A DNA stretch of 37,474 bases from Anaerolinea sp. (GTDB lineage: Bacteria > Chloroflexota > Anaerolineae > Anaerolineales > Villigracilaceae). Positions 25,922 to 33,976 of this stretch are shown piece after piece. The translations under genes were made by a program, and so were the position numbers. The stretch covers positions 1 through 37,474 of the forward strand of contig JAIFNG010000126.1 of NCBI GenBank assembly GCA_020047815.1, in the 5' to 3' direction. Numbering within the stretch: position 1 is the first letter of the stretch; every line of letters starts with the position of its first letter. The notes under the pieces are model-generated. The model made no database searches, was not told the DNA's origin, and worked only from the letters and a program-made list of their open reading frames with translations.

Positions 25922-26416
25922 CTAATGCGAAGCCTCAGATTCGGGGTCATTTGTCAGTAGTTGTACGGCGTGGGGGAGAACAGGTAATATTGTCTGCAAA
26001 TTTTCCACTGCCCCCATGGGGCTGCCGGGCAGATTTACGATGAGCGTGCTTCCGCGGATGCCGGCAACGGCGCGGGAAAGCATGGCATGCGGGGTCTTTT
26101 TTAAACTTTCGGCGCGCATGGTTTCTGCCAGACCGGGGGCTTCACGCTGGATGATAGCGCGTGTGGCTTCAGGTGTGATGTCTCGCTGGCTAAAGCCTGT
26201 ACCGCCTGTGGTGAGGATGACATCAGCTTCGCCGCCGTCTGCCCACTCGATCAGCACGGCACAGATGGCCGATTCATCGTCGGGAAGGATCGCTTGTTTG
26301 ACGACAGACCAGTTGTGCCGTTGGATGATTTCCACCAGTGCGGGACCGGACGCATCAGCGCGTTCCCCTTTTGCAGAGCGGTCTGAGAGGGTTAATATTC
26401 CAAAACGAATTGTCAT
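25922..26416 (-). CDS. MogA/MoaB-type molybdopterin biosynthesis protein
   Basis: A MoCF-domain protein of about 164 residues that would adenylylate molybdopterin (MogA role) late in Moco synthesis. RFGILTLSDRSAKGERADASG at the start (shown split here: GILTLSDRSAKGE, DASG) is typical. ILTTGGTGFSQRDITPEAT is the substrate loop, and VNLPGSPMGAVENL closes it. The start at 26416 is chosen because its ATG overlaps the TGA of the upstream GNAT gene in an ATGA junction, a sign of coupled translation; the frame extends upstream to 26461 without support. The MOSC protein in the window also uses Moco. Confidence 0.88.
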   Translation of the reverse strand: MTIRFGILTLSDRSAKGERADASGPALVEIIQRHNWSVVKQAILPDDESAICAVLIEWADGGEADVILTTGGTGFSQRDITPEATRAIIQREAPGLAETMRAESLKKTPHAMLSRAVAGIRGSTLIVNLPGSPMGAVENLQTILPVLPHAVQLLTNDPESEASH

Positions 26417-26835
26417 GGGAATTCCTTGCCAAAGATGCGGTCTTCCTTCATTTCGAACCAACCCCGGTTTTCATAAAAATTGATCGCGCGTTCATTTTCT
26501 GCCACAACCAGCAGGTAACATTTGACACAACCTTTTGCCTGCAGTCTTTTTTCCACTTCACGGAGCAACAGGTCGCCGATCCCCAATTTGCGGAAATCCT
26601 GGCGGACTGCAAGATGATAGATCAGGCCGCGCCGTCCATCGTAGCCGCCGATGACACTGCCGATTATCTCTTTATTTGATTCTGCAAGCAGGAAAAGGTC
26701 TGGATCGCGTTGAATTTTTTTTTGAATTTCTTCAAGTGAGTCTGAGCGGCCTACTTTGACCCCCATTTCGATGTTTTTCCACAGATTCAATGTGGCAGGG
26801 TAATCTTCCGGGAAACGAAATTCGCGGATGTCCAT
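26413..26835 (-). CDS. GNAT family N-acetyltransferase
   Basis: A single-domain GNAT of 140 residues. The acetyl-CoA motif A is LAVRQDFRKLGIGDLLL (RxxGxG at RKLGIG). Motif B is ERAINFYENRGW, the usual side-chain or peptide N-terminus type. The acceptor cannot be told. It sits between a receiver protein (4 bases upstream) and the mogA-like gene (ATGA overlap), so it belongs to the hsp20-lon operon. Confidence 0.85.
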   Translation of the reverse strand: MDIREFRFPEDYPATLNLWKNIEMGVKVGRSDSLEEIQKKIQRDPDLFLLAESNKEIIGSVIGGYDGRRGLIYHLAVRQDFRKLGIGDLLLREVEKRLQAKGCVKCYLLVVAENERAINFYENRGWFEMKEDRIFGKEFP

Positions 26836-26839
26836 TGCA

Positions 26840-27205
26840 TTAATTAGAGGTGATCGTCTGTTTCAAGAGGGTGATCAATTCATTGGGCATATATGGCTTG
26901 AGTAAAAAGCCGTTTGCGCCGCGATTAATACACTCTTCCCTGACATTTGAACCCGAAGACATGACGATGCGTGTCAGCGGCACGTCTTCTGATTTTCGGA
27001 TTGCCTCCAAAATATCCAAACCGCTTTGGTTTAAAAGATGTACGTCCATTAAAAGTACATCTGGATTTTCAAGGCGCACGGCGGCAAGGATATCGGCATC
27101 TGCCTGTGTTGCCGACACATCATATCCTTCCATCTTCAATAGGGTCGTCAACAACGCGACCATTGTCACATCATCTTCGGCGAGCAGCACTTTTAACTTT
27201 TTCAT
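26840..27205 (-). CDS. Single-domain response regulator (CheY-like receiver)
   Basis: A stand-alone receiver of 121 residues with the acidic pair in LLAEDDV (10-12), phosphoacceptor Asp54 in LLMDVHLL, Ser in RIVMSSGS and Lys in [11 protein letters not shown]. No output domain is attached. Its start codon lies within the lon reading frame: the two genes overlap by 35 bases, which implies coupled translation. The kinase partner is not in the neighbourhood. It may signal by protein contact. Confidence 0.9.
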   Translation of the reverse strand: MKKLKVLLAEDDVTMVALLTTLLKMEGYDVSATQADADILAAVRLENPDVLLMDVHLLNQSGLDILEAIRKSEDVPLTRIVMSSGSNVREECINRGANGFLLKPYMPNELITLLKQTITSN

Positions 27206-29807
27206 TCTTCTTTGCTTTCGTTGTAATGGATTTTTTCTTCACGGATTTCTTTGGCAGTTTCTTTACAGGTTTTGCTTTTTCAAGCGCGGCATTAATAACA
27301 TCCTCCACAGATTCGGCGAAGATGAATTTCATCGAGGCTCTGATTTCCTCAGGTACATCATCAATATCCTGCTCATTGCGTTTTGGCAGAATAACCGTTG
27401 TCAGTCCGTTGCGATGTGCCGCCAACACTTTCTCCTTGACGCCGCCAATTGCCAGAACCTGACCTCTTAATGTGATCTCACCGGTCATTCCGATCTGCGG
27501 TTTGACTTTTCGCCCCGAGATCAATGACACCAGGCAGGTTGCCATGGTAACCCCGGCGGATGGACCATCCTTGGGTTGAGCCCCGGAGGGGATGTGCATG
27601 TGAATGTCAAATTTATTGAAGAACTCAGCCGATATTTTTAATGAAGCGGCACGTGAGCGGACATAGGACAAAGCCGCCCGCGCTGATTCCTGCATCACAT
27701 TGCCGATGGATCCTGTCATTTGAAAGCCGCGTCCGCCGGGCATGGCGGTGGCTTCAATAAAGAGGATGTCACCGCCGAAGGACGTCCATGCCAGCCCTGG
27801 TACTACGCCTGGAATGGAGATGCGCTTGTTGAGTTCCTCCGGACCAAAAAAGATGGGATGGTCAAGATATTCATCCAACAGTTCGGGGGTGATGTCGGAA
27901 TTTTCGATCTTGCCTTCAGCGATCTTTGTGCCCACCTTACGGCAGACAGCCCCGATCTTGCGCTCCAGGTTGCGTACACCCGCTTCGCGTGTGTACTGGC
28001 GAATGATCATCTTCAAGGCATCATCTGAGAATGAGATCTCTGCTTCATGCAAACTGTTCTCACGGATCTGGCGAGGGATGAGATATCCGCGCGCAATTGC
28101 CAGTTTTTCATTTTCGGTATACCCTGAAAGGAAGATCAATTCCATGCGGTCAAGCAGGGGGCGGGGAATCGTCTCCAATGTATTTGCTGTGGTGATGAAA
28201 AATACCTGTGACAGGTCATAGGCAACTTCGAGATAATTATCCCGAAATTCCCCATTCTGTTCGGGGTCGAGCACTTCCAGCAAGGCAGAGGCGGGATCAC
28301 CGTGGAAATCGTAGGTGAGTTTATCCACTTCATCGAGCATAAAAACGGGGTTCTTTGAATCCACACGGCGCAGGGATTGAAGGATGCGTCCCGGCATCGA
28401 GCCAATGTAGGTGCGGCGGTGTCCGCGAATTTCGGCTTCGTCACGTACGCCGCCGAGTGAGGAACGAATGAACTTGCGTTCCATTGCCCGCGCAATGGAT
28501 TGTCCCAATGATGTCTTGCCCACGCCAGGAGGCCCTACAAAGCACAGGATCACGCCTTCCCGCTCATGACGGATGAGATCATCCGAGGGCTTTTTCTCTT
28601 CGTCCTTGCGGTCAAGACGCAGTTTGCGAATGGCAAGAAATTCGAGGATGCGGTCTTTAACATCTTCGAGCCCAAAGTGATCTTTGTTCAGGATCTCTCG
28701 TGCGTGAGATATGTCAAGGTTGTCCTTTGTTGATGTGGACCACGGCAGCGAGACCAGCCAGTCGAGATAGGTGCGGATTACGCCATACTCCGCCGCCGCT
28801 GTGGGCAGGCGCGACAACCTGTCCAACTCGCGTTTGGCCTGTTTGTACGCTTCCTCGGGCATTTTCGCGTCTTCGATCTTTTTGCGAAATTCCTCTGTCT
28901 CAACTGATTGTTCATCCTTGTCGCCCAACTCACGCTGGATGGCTTTCATCTGCTCCCGCAGGAAATATTCCCGTTGAACTTTTTCGATCTCGCCGCGTGC
29001 TTCATTCTGGATCTTTTGTCCAATTTGAAGGACTTCGGCCTCACGTACCAGCAGTCCGATCAGTTTTTTTAATTTTTCGTACACAGAATCCAATTCAAGG
29101 ATTTGCTGTGCATCCTTCAAATCGATCCGCTGAAAATTTGCGATGGTGTACACGGTCTGCAGCGGGTCATCCAGCGAAGTGATTGAGTTTGCAAGTTCAT
29201 CGGGAAAGGATGGGATCATTTGTGTGATCTGCTGAAACTGGTCACGGGCATTGCGAGCCAGCGCTCCGGTTTCAATGTCATCTTCCACGGTTTCTGGAAT
29301 GAGATGAACGTGCGCTTTTAAGTATGGCTCTTCTGCAGTGAATTCGCCCAGTCGAAACCGTTCCATCCCTTGAACAAGGAGGCGGACAGTACCGTCCGGC
29401 GCGCGCAATAAACGATGCACAGTGGCAATGGTGCCGATCTGGTATAGTTCATTTGGACCGGGTGTTTCCTGCTCCGGGTCAAGCGCAGCAACCAATCCAA
29501 CCAGCTTATCACCGCCCACCACATCATCCACCAGTTTGATCGAGCGCGCCTGCCCGACTGTCAGCGGGACCGCGGTGTTGGGGTAGACCACAACCCCGCG
29601 TAATGGCAGAATGGGGAGCACACTCGGGAACTTTTGTCCTTCGTTTTTCACTTCTTCTCCCGGGGTGGAGGAGTCATCATTTTTTGGGGGAAGCGAATAT
29701 ACCGACGACATGATCATTTTGATCAATTCATTGTCGGTTTCTCCAATGGATTGGAGGAATTCATTAATACCAGATTGCCAACGTTCAGCGGGCATGTTTT
29801 TATTCAA
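27171..29807 (-). CDS. lon: ATP-dependent Lon protease
   Basis: A full LonA of 878 residues. The N-terminal substrate domain starts at about residue 64 ([19 protein letters not shown]). The AAA+ module has Walker A GPPGVGKT (about 425-432), Walker [10 protein letters not shown], and the sensor segments. The serine-lysine protease domain has Ser750 in PKDGPSAGV and Lys791 in [10 protein letters not shown]. Two oddities: about 60 extra residues precede the first domain, and the last 40 residues are a Lys-rich tail ([19 protein letters not shown]). ATG at 29807 overlaps the hsp20 stop by eight bases, which supports this start. It degrades misfolded proteins in the cytosol. Confidence 0.95.
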   Translation of the reverse strand: MNKNMPAERWQSGINEFLQSIGETDNELIKMIMSSVYSLPPKNDDSSTPGEEVKNEGQKFPSVLPILPLRGVVVYPNTAVPLTVGQARSIKLVDDVVGGDKLVGLVAALDPEQETPGPNELYQIGTIATVHRLLRAPDGTVRLLVQGMERFRLGEFTAEEPYLKAHVHLIPETVEDDIETGALARNARDQFQQITQMIPSFPDELANSITSLDDPLQTVYTIANFQRIDLKDAQQILELDSVYEKLKKLIGLLVREAEVLQIGQKIQNEARGEIEKVQREYFLREQMKAIQRELGDKDEQSVETEEFRKKIEDAKMPEEAYKQAKRELDRLSRLPTAAAEYGVIRTYLDWLVSLPWSTSTKDNLDISHAREILNKDHFGLEDVKDRILEFLAIRKLRLDRKDEEKKPSDDLIRHEREGVILCFVGPPGVGKTSLGQSIARAMERKFIRSSLGGVRDEAEIRGHRRTYIGSMPGRILQSLRRVDSKNPVFMLDEVDKLTYDFHGDPASALLEVLDPEQNGEFRDNYLEVAYDLSQVFFITTANTLETIPRPLLDRMELIFLSGYTENEKLAIARGYLIPRQIRENSLHEAEISFSDDALKMIIRQYTREAGVRNLERKIGAVCRKVGTKIAEGKIENSDITPELLDEYLDHPIFFGPEELNKRISIPGVVPGLAWTSFGGDILFIEATAMPGGRGFQMTGSIGNVMQESARAALSYVRSRAASLKISAEFFNKFDIHMHIPSGAQPKDGPSAGVTMATCLVSLISGRKVKPQIGMTGEITLRGQVLAIGGVKEKVLAAHRNGLTTVILPKRNEQDIDDVPEEIRASMKFIFAESVEDVINAALEKAKPVKKLPKKSVKKKSITTKAKKNEKVKSAARRR

Positions 29808-30198
29808 CCTTAATTTGGTTTGATGTTGCTTTGGGGATGATGACGGTTAAAAACCCGTCCTTGTATTCTGCGCGTGCCTGTTCCATATTAACGGGACCAG
29901 GAAGACTGACCGCAGTTGAGAATTTTCCGAAACGAATTTCCATCTGTTGGTAGGCGCGTCGTTCCGTAAAGTCGGGGCGCGAGCCTGAGATCAGCAGGGT
30001 GTTGTTTTCGATCATTACTTCAAAATCATCTTCCCGCATCCCCGCTATCTCCAAACGAGCCACGTACTCCTTTTCCGTTTCATAAACATCTGTGGGCGGA
30101 CTCCATATGTTGGAGCGTACGTGCCAGCTTACCGCGTGAAGTATCTCGCGGCGTTTTTCCAACTGAGTTGTGTTTGATTTGCGAATGATGGCGGGCAT
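29800..30198 (-). CDS. Small heat shock protein, Hsp20/alpha-crystallin family
   Basis: A 132-residue ATP-independent holdase. The alpha-crystallin domain covers about 35-125: [20 protein letters not shown] in two parts ([21 protein letters not shown]), [29 protein letters not shown] and the A-x-x-x-n-GFL/V motif as [13 protein letters not shown]. The C-terminal IxI/V motif is short. AAGGAG precedes its ATG. Its last codons overlap the start of lon, so a chaperone and a protease are produced together. No CIRCE element was found upstream. Confidence 0.92.
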   Translation of the reverse strand: MPAIIRKSNTTQLEKRREILHAVSWHVRSNIWSPPTDVYETEKEYVARLEIAGMREDDFEVMIENNTLLISGSRPDFTERRAYQQMEIRFGKFSTAVSLPGPVNMEQARAEYKDGFLTVIIPKATSNQIKVE

Positions 30199-30320
30199 AA
30201 TCCCTTCTCCTTACTTACGCATCCGCGCGAAACCTGTAATTCTTAATTGTCTAAAGCAGATTCTGCGTTTGGCTATTTCTTTGAAATGCAATATGCTTTC
30301 ATCTTGTTGCTGTAATCATG

Positions 30321-30395
30321 TGGTGCCTCTACTAGGAATCGAACCTAGATCGACGGTTTAGAAGACCGTTGCTTTATCCGTTAAGCTATAGAGGC
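30321..30395 (-). tRNA. tRNA-Arg (anticodon UCU)
   Basis: Read on the minus strand the cloverleaf is complete: acceptor GCCTCTA with TAGAGGC, D stem GCTT/AAGC, anticodon stem ACGGT/ACCGT around loop CTTCTAA (anticodon TCT), T stem CTAGG/CCTAG around TTCGATT, discriminator A. The CCA end is encoded (30321-30323 reverse complemented). It decodes AGA. Confidence 0.95.
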
Positions 30396-30499
30396 ATTTG
30401 GAAAATGAAGAAGCAGATCATAAAAAGGAAAATTACAGGAGTTTTTTTCTTTCATGGAATGCTTCCATCATGGTTACCCAATCATACCCGGCAGATTTA

Positions 30500-30949
30500 T
30501 TAAGCTTCATCCTCTTTATCGGGACTTGGGACGTTTGCCTGGTATGGTCTCAATCCCCGATAGACACGCGGTCCTGAGATCGTTCTTAAAATAATGTCAG
30601 CGGGTCTTTCAAGCCTTTTCGAGAGGTCATCGGCTGACATGGGGACATTGCCATTTGCCAGAAAAACCCGGAACACTGCTTCCACCATGGCGGTATGTGA
30701 ATCGGAAAATTCGGGTAATAAAGCGCAATGACTCATTAGCGTATGTTGAATACCGTCCACCGCTTTTACTTCTGCGGTTTTGGGGTCGATCCAGTCAATC
30801 ATGCCGCCTTCCTCGACCTCGGTAAAGGCTTCCTGGTGCTCAGCGCATAATAATGAACGCAGAAATACATGCCAGTCCCGCTCATTCTTTTTCCACCAGT
30901 CAAAATCAATATGGAAAGGTGTTTTGGTTGTTGGTTTAAGCAGGCTCAT
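30500..30949 (-). CDS. Conserved-looking hypothetical protein (149 aa)
   Basis: I do not recognise it. It is acidic at both ends, with FHIDFDWWKKNERDWHVFL near the N-terminus and a C-terminal segment ADDLSKRLERPADIILRTIS that resembles a small winged helix. RVYRGLRPY is a basic patch at the end. It follows the 523-residue protein with a four-base overlap, which points to a shared complex or pathway. Downstream, after about 100 bases, is tRNA-Arg. The function is not inferable. Confidence 0.75.
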   Translation of the reverse strand: MSLLKPTTKTPFHIDFDWWKKNERDWHVFLRSLLCAEHQEAFTEVEEGGMIDWIDPKTAEVKAVDGIQHTLMSHCALLPEFSDSHTAMVEAVFRVFLANGNVPMSADDLSKRLERPADIILRTISGPRVYRGLRPYQANVPSPDKEDEA

Positions 30950-32517
30950 GCCAGGTCCTCGTTTAGTCTGAAGTGCAGGTCGCCAACATGCTTGTAGGCG
31001 GGACTGGTTGCCAGTAGGGAGAAAATTGGCGCAGGCGGCACACGGCGCACAAGGTTGACCGCCGCATATAATTCCTGCGCGTGTACGTGGCCTTGCGGGT
31101 TGGATTTAGTCAGTTCACGCATAACCAGGAGTACCAGGTCTTCAAAGGATTGTTTCTTTTCCCAAACGGGGTCAAGTGACTTGAAGTCGGGGACATGGAT
31201 CGTCATGCGCTCGTTGAATTCTGCACTGATGGCTTGTTTTAACATCGCAAAAACAAAGCCGCCATCCTTGCCGACCAATACGGTACGGACCCAATCCTTT
31301 GAGGATCGCTGGCTTTTTACTTCCACGATCACTTCGCCGGGTTCCTCTCCGCGCCGAACCTGCACAAGCGAGCCAGGGATCAATTGATGGGTTTTATACC
31401 ATTCGCGCAATCCAAATACATAGCCCTTGTTTAGCACGACCCAGGCGGGCATGCGCTGTTTGGTCTTGCCATCCACCAGTGTGAAGCGTACACGTGATGT
31501 TTCGTAGGCGGTGGGGAACAACTTCCGCGCCCGGGCTGAGATGGGCAGTGTGCCTGCGCGCAAATGCGGATAGATCAGCGGAATGGTGATAGATGAAATA
31601 TCCTCGCGGGAATCATTTTCATTCGTTGGGGTTAATTCATCGTCCAGTTGAGCTTCGAGGTTTAACATGGCCGGAGAGAGGTTCTCACGATCATGTTCGA
31701 TCTCGGAGTAACGCAGGGGCAAGGGCGTTTCTCTGACATGGTCCGGTTCAAGACGGTGCAAACACCACAAGACTTTCCCTGCGGGTCCCACTTCATCGAA
31801 GCGGTCATCACATTGCAGGGCATAGTTCACGGAAAATTCCGCCAGCCTGGGGTTTATTCCGGCAGGCAATTCTATATCCTTGATGAGCGCTTCAGTGGAA
31901 AGCGGTTCGCCAGCGGAAACGTCCAAAACAGCTTCGGCGAGGTTTAATTGTCCCTGCCCAATATCGATCAGTAAGGCGCGCGGAAACCAGCGCCCGGCGA
32001 TTTTTACCAGTCCCTCATCCTGGGTAAAAGCTGCTTCCAGTTTCTTTTCGATGAGAGGACCATGCTCGTTTAGAATTAGAACCGGATTCATCTCATCCTG
32101 CTCCGGCTCTGGAATTGGAGCTTCATTCAGAAAATGCGACTCAAGATTTGCTGCAAACAGGCGTTCAGAGTGGTCATCCATTTCAACGGTGAGTACATCA
32201 AAATTATGGACTGTCGGGTTTACCCCAACACGCAGCGCTGTAACCAAACCGTGCTGCCAGTCCAGTGCAGGGAAAATAAGTTCATCGCCGATCTGGTATT
32301 TTTCTTTTGGAAGGAAATTCCTGGCACTGGATTTCCGCTTTTTTTCTGCGGAAGCGCGTTCCATCTTGATGCGTGATTCAATGAATTCTGCACATAGGTC
32401 ACGCACCGCAAGCGGCGTCTCACGCTCAAACAAAACATTGTGTAAATTTTCGACGTCTTGTGGGGTGATTTGAAGGGATAACCAATACTCGTTGGGAAGT
32501 AATAATACGCCTGACAT
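30946..32517 (-). CDS. Large hypothetical protein with possible winged-helix ends (523 aa)
   Basis: No family is certain. The N-terminal 60 residues (LFERETPLAVRDLCAEFIE) look like a helix bundle. YQIGDELIFPALDWQ then GLVTALRVGVNP, near residue 75-105, suggests a beta-rich module, and KTKQRMPAWVVLNKGYVFGLREW near 345 another. The last 60 residues (HAQELYAAVNLVRRVPP, FSLLATSPAYKHVGDLHF) resemble a HARE-HTH-like winged helix with a closing short strand. There is no membrane segment, nucleotide-binding loop or obvious catalytic motif. It is the first gene of a two-gene unit ending in the 149-residue protein (4-base overlap). Confidence 0.75.
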   Translation of the reverse strand: MSGVLLLPNEYWLSLQITPQDVENLHNVLFERETPLAVRDLCAEFIESRIKMERASAEKKRKSSARNFLPKEKYQIGDELIFPALDWQHGLVTALRVGVNPTVHNFDVLTVEMDDHSERLFAANLESHFLNEAPIPEPEQDEMNPVLILNEHGPLIEKKLEAAFTQDEGLVKIAGRWFPRALLIDIGQGQLNLAEAVLDVSAGEPLSTEALIKDIELPAGINPRLAEFSVNYALQCDDRFDEVGPAGKVLWCLHRLEPDHVRETPLPLRYSEIEHDRENLSPAMLNLEAQLDDELTPTNENDSREDISSITIPLIYPHLRAGTLPISARARKLFPTAYETSRVRFTLVDGKTKQRMPAWVVLNKGYVFGLREWYKTHQLIPGSLVQVRRGEEPGEVIVEVKSQRSSKDWVRTVLVGKDGGFVFAMLKQAISAEFNERMTIHVPDFKSLDPVWEKKQSFEDLVLLVMRELTKSNPQGHVHAQELYAAVNLVRRVPPAPIFSLLATSPAYKHVGDLHFRLNEDLA

Positions 32518-32702
32518 ACTCAGCCTTGAAATGAATTTACGCTTTATGCGTGGTTTATTAATAATTATACCTTACCTTGCAGATACTATCTATCCTTTTG
32601 TAAAAAAAATTGCATGTAAGAAAATGTAAGACATCCACATCAAAGTTTTTTGAAGATAAATGTTGGCGAATAAAACTTTATTAAACTGGAAAAGGATGGT
32701 AT

Positions 32703-33191
32703 ATGAAAAAAAAATTGATCTTTAGTCTCGCTTTGCTCTCTCTCCTTATCGCTGCTTGTGGAGGGCAAAATGTTGCGCCTGTATCCACCGCGCCGGCCCA
32801 GGCAGATTCCCAGCCCGTTGTCGTTTCCACCTCGACCGCGATTCCCGCATCTGTTGAAACGGATATACCGACAGAGGCAGCCATGCCTGCTACAGAAGTT
32901 CCTGCCGCTGGCACGGTTAGTTTTGCAAATGATGTCATGCCCATCCTCGCGCTTAGCTGCAATGATTGTCACGGCGGCAAGCAGACAAAAGCGGGTCTTG
33001 ATCTGACAACATACGACAGCCTGATGGCGGGCTCCTTTGATGGGGTGGTGGTCCTGGCAGGTAATTCCGCTGAAAGCATTCTGGTTCAGCTGGTGTCGGA
33101 TGGCGAGATGCCCAAGCGCGGACCCAAATTAACCTCGGAACAGATCCAGACCATCAGCCAGTGGATCGACGCCGGCGCTTCCAATAATTAG
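32703..33191 (+). CDS. Monohaem cytochrome c-like lipoprotein
   Basis: A 162-residue exported lipoprotein. The signal peptide (KKK then a hydrophobic core) ends at a lipobox LIAAC with Cys19 as the lipidated residue. A linker of about 50 residues rich in Thr, Pro, Ala and Ser follows. The C-terminal domain has a CNDCH haem-binding motif (Cys86, Cys89, His90), a likely axial Met136 in DGEMPKRGP, and a closing QISQWIDAGA-type helix (seen as TISQWIDAGA). It matches the small PSCyt1-like/planctomycete cytochrome domain. It probably carries electrons or binds haem on the outer face of the membrane. It is monocistronic, with AAGGA before the start. Confidence 0.87.
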   Translation: MKKKLIFSLALLSLLIAACGGQNVAPVSTAPAQADSQPVVVSTSTAIPASVETDIPTEAAMPATEVPAAGTVSFANDVMPILALSCNDCHGGKQTKAGLDLTTYDSLMAGSFDGVVVLAGNSAESILVQLVSDGEMPKRGPKLTSEQIQTISQWIDAGASNN

Positions 33192-33217
33192 ATAAAGTAT
33201 GCCGTTCTGAGGTTTGC

Positions 33218-33248
33218 ATATTACCCCGAAAGATCTTCGGGGTAATAT
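33218..33248. terminator. Terminator-like hairpin after the cytochrome gene
   Basis: ATATTACCCCGAA (33218-33230) pairs perfectly with TTCGGGGTAATAT (33236-33248) around a five-base loop, 26 bases after the stop. The flanking sequence is AT-rich but lacks a long T-run, so termination efficiency is uncertain. Confidence 0.65.
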
Positions 33249-33919
33249 TATAAAGACGGGCACCCATTACACATTTTCTCAAGCGGTTCAATCCTCAGTT
33301 GGCGAAAGGTGATGCTTCACCAAGCGACTAAAATTATAGTCCGCTGGACGGATTTTATGAGGCGGGTATACTATTGGATAAACAGACTAAAACCGTTAAA
33401 GACCAGTCAGATCCAATATTTAACTATACGAAAAGCGGTGAAAAAAATAATTTGCAGTCTGCCCAAAATATCGTGAAAACCGTCCGGGAACCGTGAGGTT
33501 GTATCTTGTACCCCGGTTGTATTTTCCCTATTTTTCGTACAACTTTAAGGTTGTATCTTGTATCCCTTTCTTTAAAAAGGGATACAAGATACAACAAGTC
33601 GATACATTACTATGGGGAAGATTATTCCTTCCCCGGGGAAAGAACGAAGGGGGGAACCATCGCAGGCAGGCCAAACCACCGAACATTTATCCCAGGCTGG
33701 ACAATGTCATAAAAGGGCAGTTTGCGCATAACCATTCACCTTCTGCGAACTGCTTCCCTTTGCGATAAGAAGCTTTTTCACCTTTTCCTTTGTCCTCTGT
33801 GGATCTGTGAGTTCATGACCATCAGTGCTGTCTCAGCAGTCAACCTGCCCTTTCAGCTCTTTCAAGCAGCGCAAGATGTTACTGTGTAAAGCATACATTG
33901 TGCGTGCAGAGTTCCCAAC
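33249..33919. other. Hairpin-rich intergenic region
   Basis: No gene is supported. Open frames here (such as 33493-33768) have composition unlike the neighbours and run through palindromes. The stretch contains repeated GGTTGTATCTTGTA motifs, a perfect 20-base inverted repeat (listed separately), and an imperfect inverted repeat around AGTTTGCG and TGCGAACT (about 33712-33765). Confidence 0.6.
33550..33595. repeat. Perfect 20-base inverted repeat with direct-repeat copies nearby
   Basis: The left arm (33550-33569) and right arm (33576-33595) are exact reverse complements around the loop CTTTAA. The left-arm core GGTTGTATCTTGTA also occurs as a direct copy at 33498-33511, and a shorter GGTTGTATTTTCCC at about 33514. 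This could be a terminator, a mobile-element end or an RNA hairpin. There is no T-run and no upstream gene within 300 bases. Confidence 0.7.
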
Positions 33920-33958
33920 AAAAGAGGGGCTGTCCTTTTTTGGGACAGCCCCTCTTTT
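33920..33958 (-). terminator. Rho-independent terminator of the nfnAB-like operon
   Basis: AAAAGAGGGGCTGTCC (33920-33935) pairs with GGACAGCCCCTCTTTT (33943-33958) around a seven-base loop. On the minus strand it lies 18 bases past the stop of the gene at 33977 and ends in TTTTG. The same hairpin is followed by TTTTT on the plus strand. Confidence 0.85.
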
Positions 33959-33976
33959 TGTCAGTAATTTATTAAT

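Noticed and set aside
28700-29182. Long open frame opposite lon (160 codons)
   Set aside because: It is the mirror of the highly conserved lon sequence. Pro/Arg/Ser-rich composition is typical of an antisense shadow.
33493-33768. Open frame of 91 codons on the plus strand
   Set aside because: It runs across a perfect palindrome and repeated motifs, has odd composition, no ribosome binding site, and overlaps other short frames.
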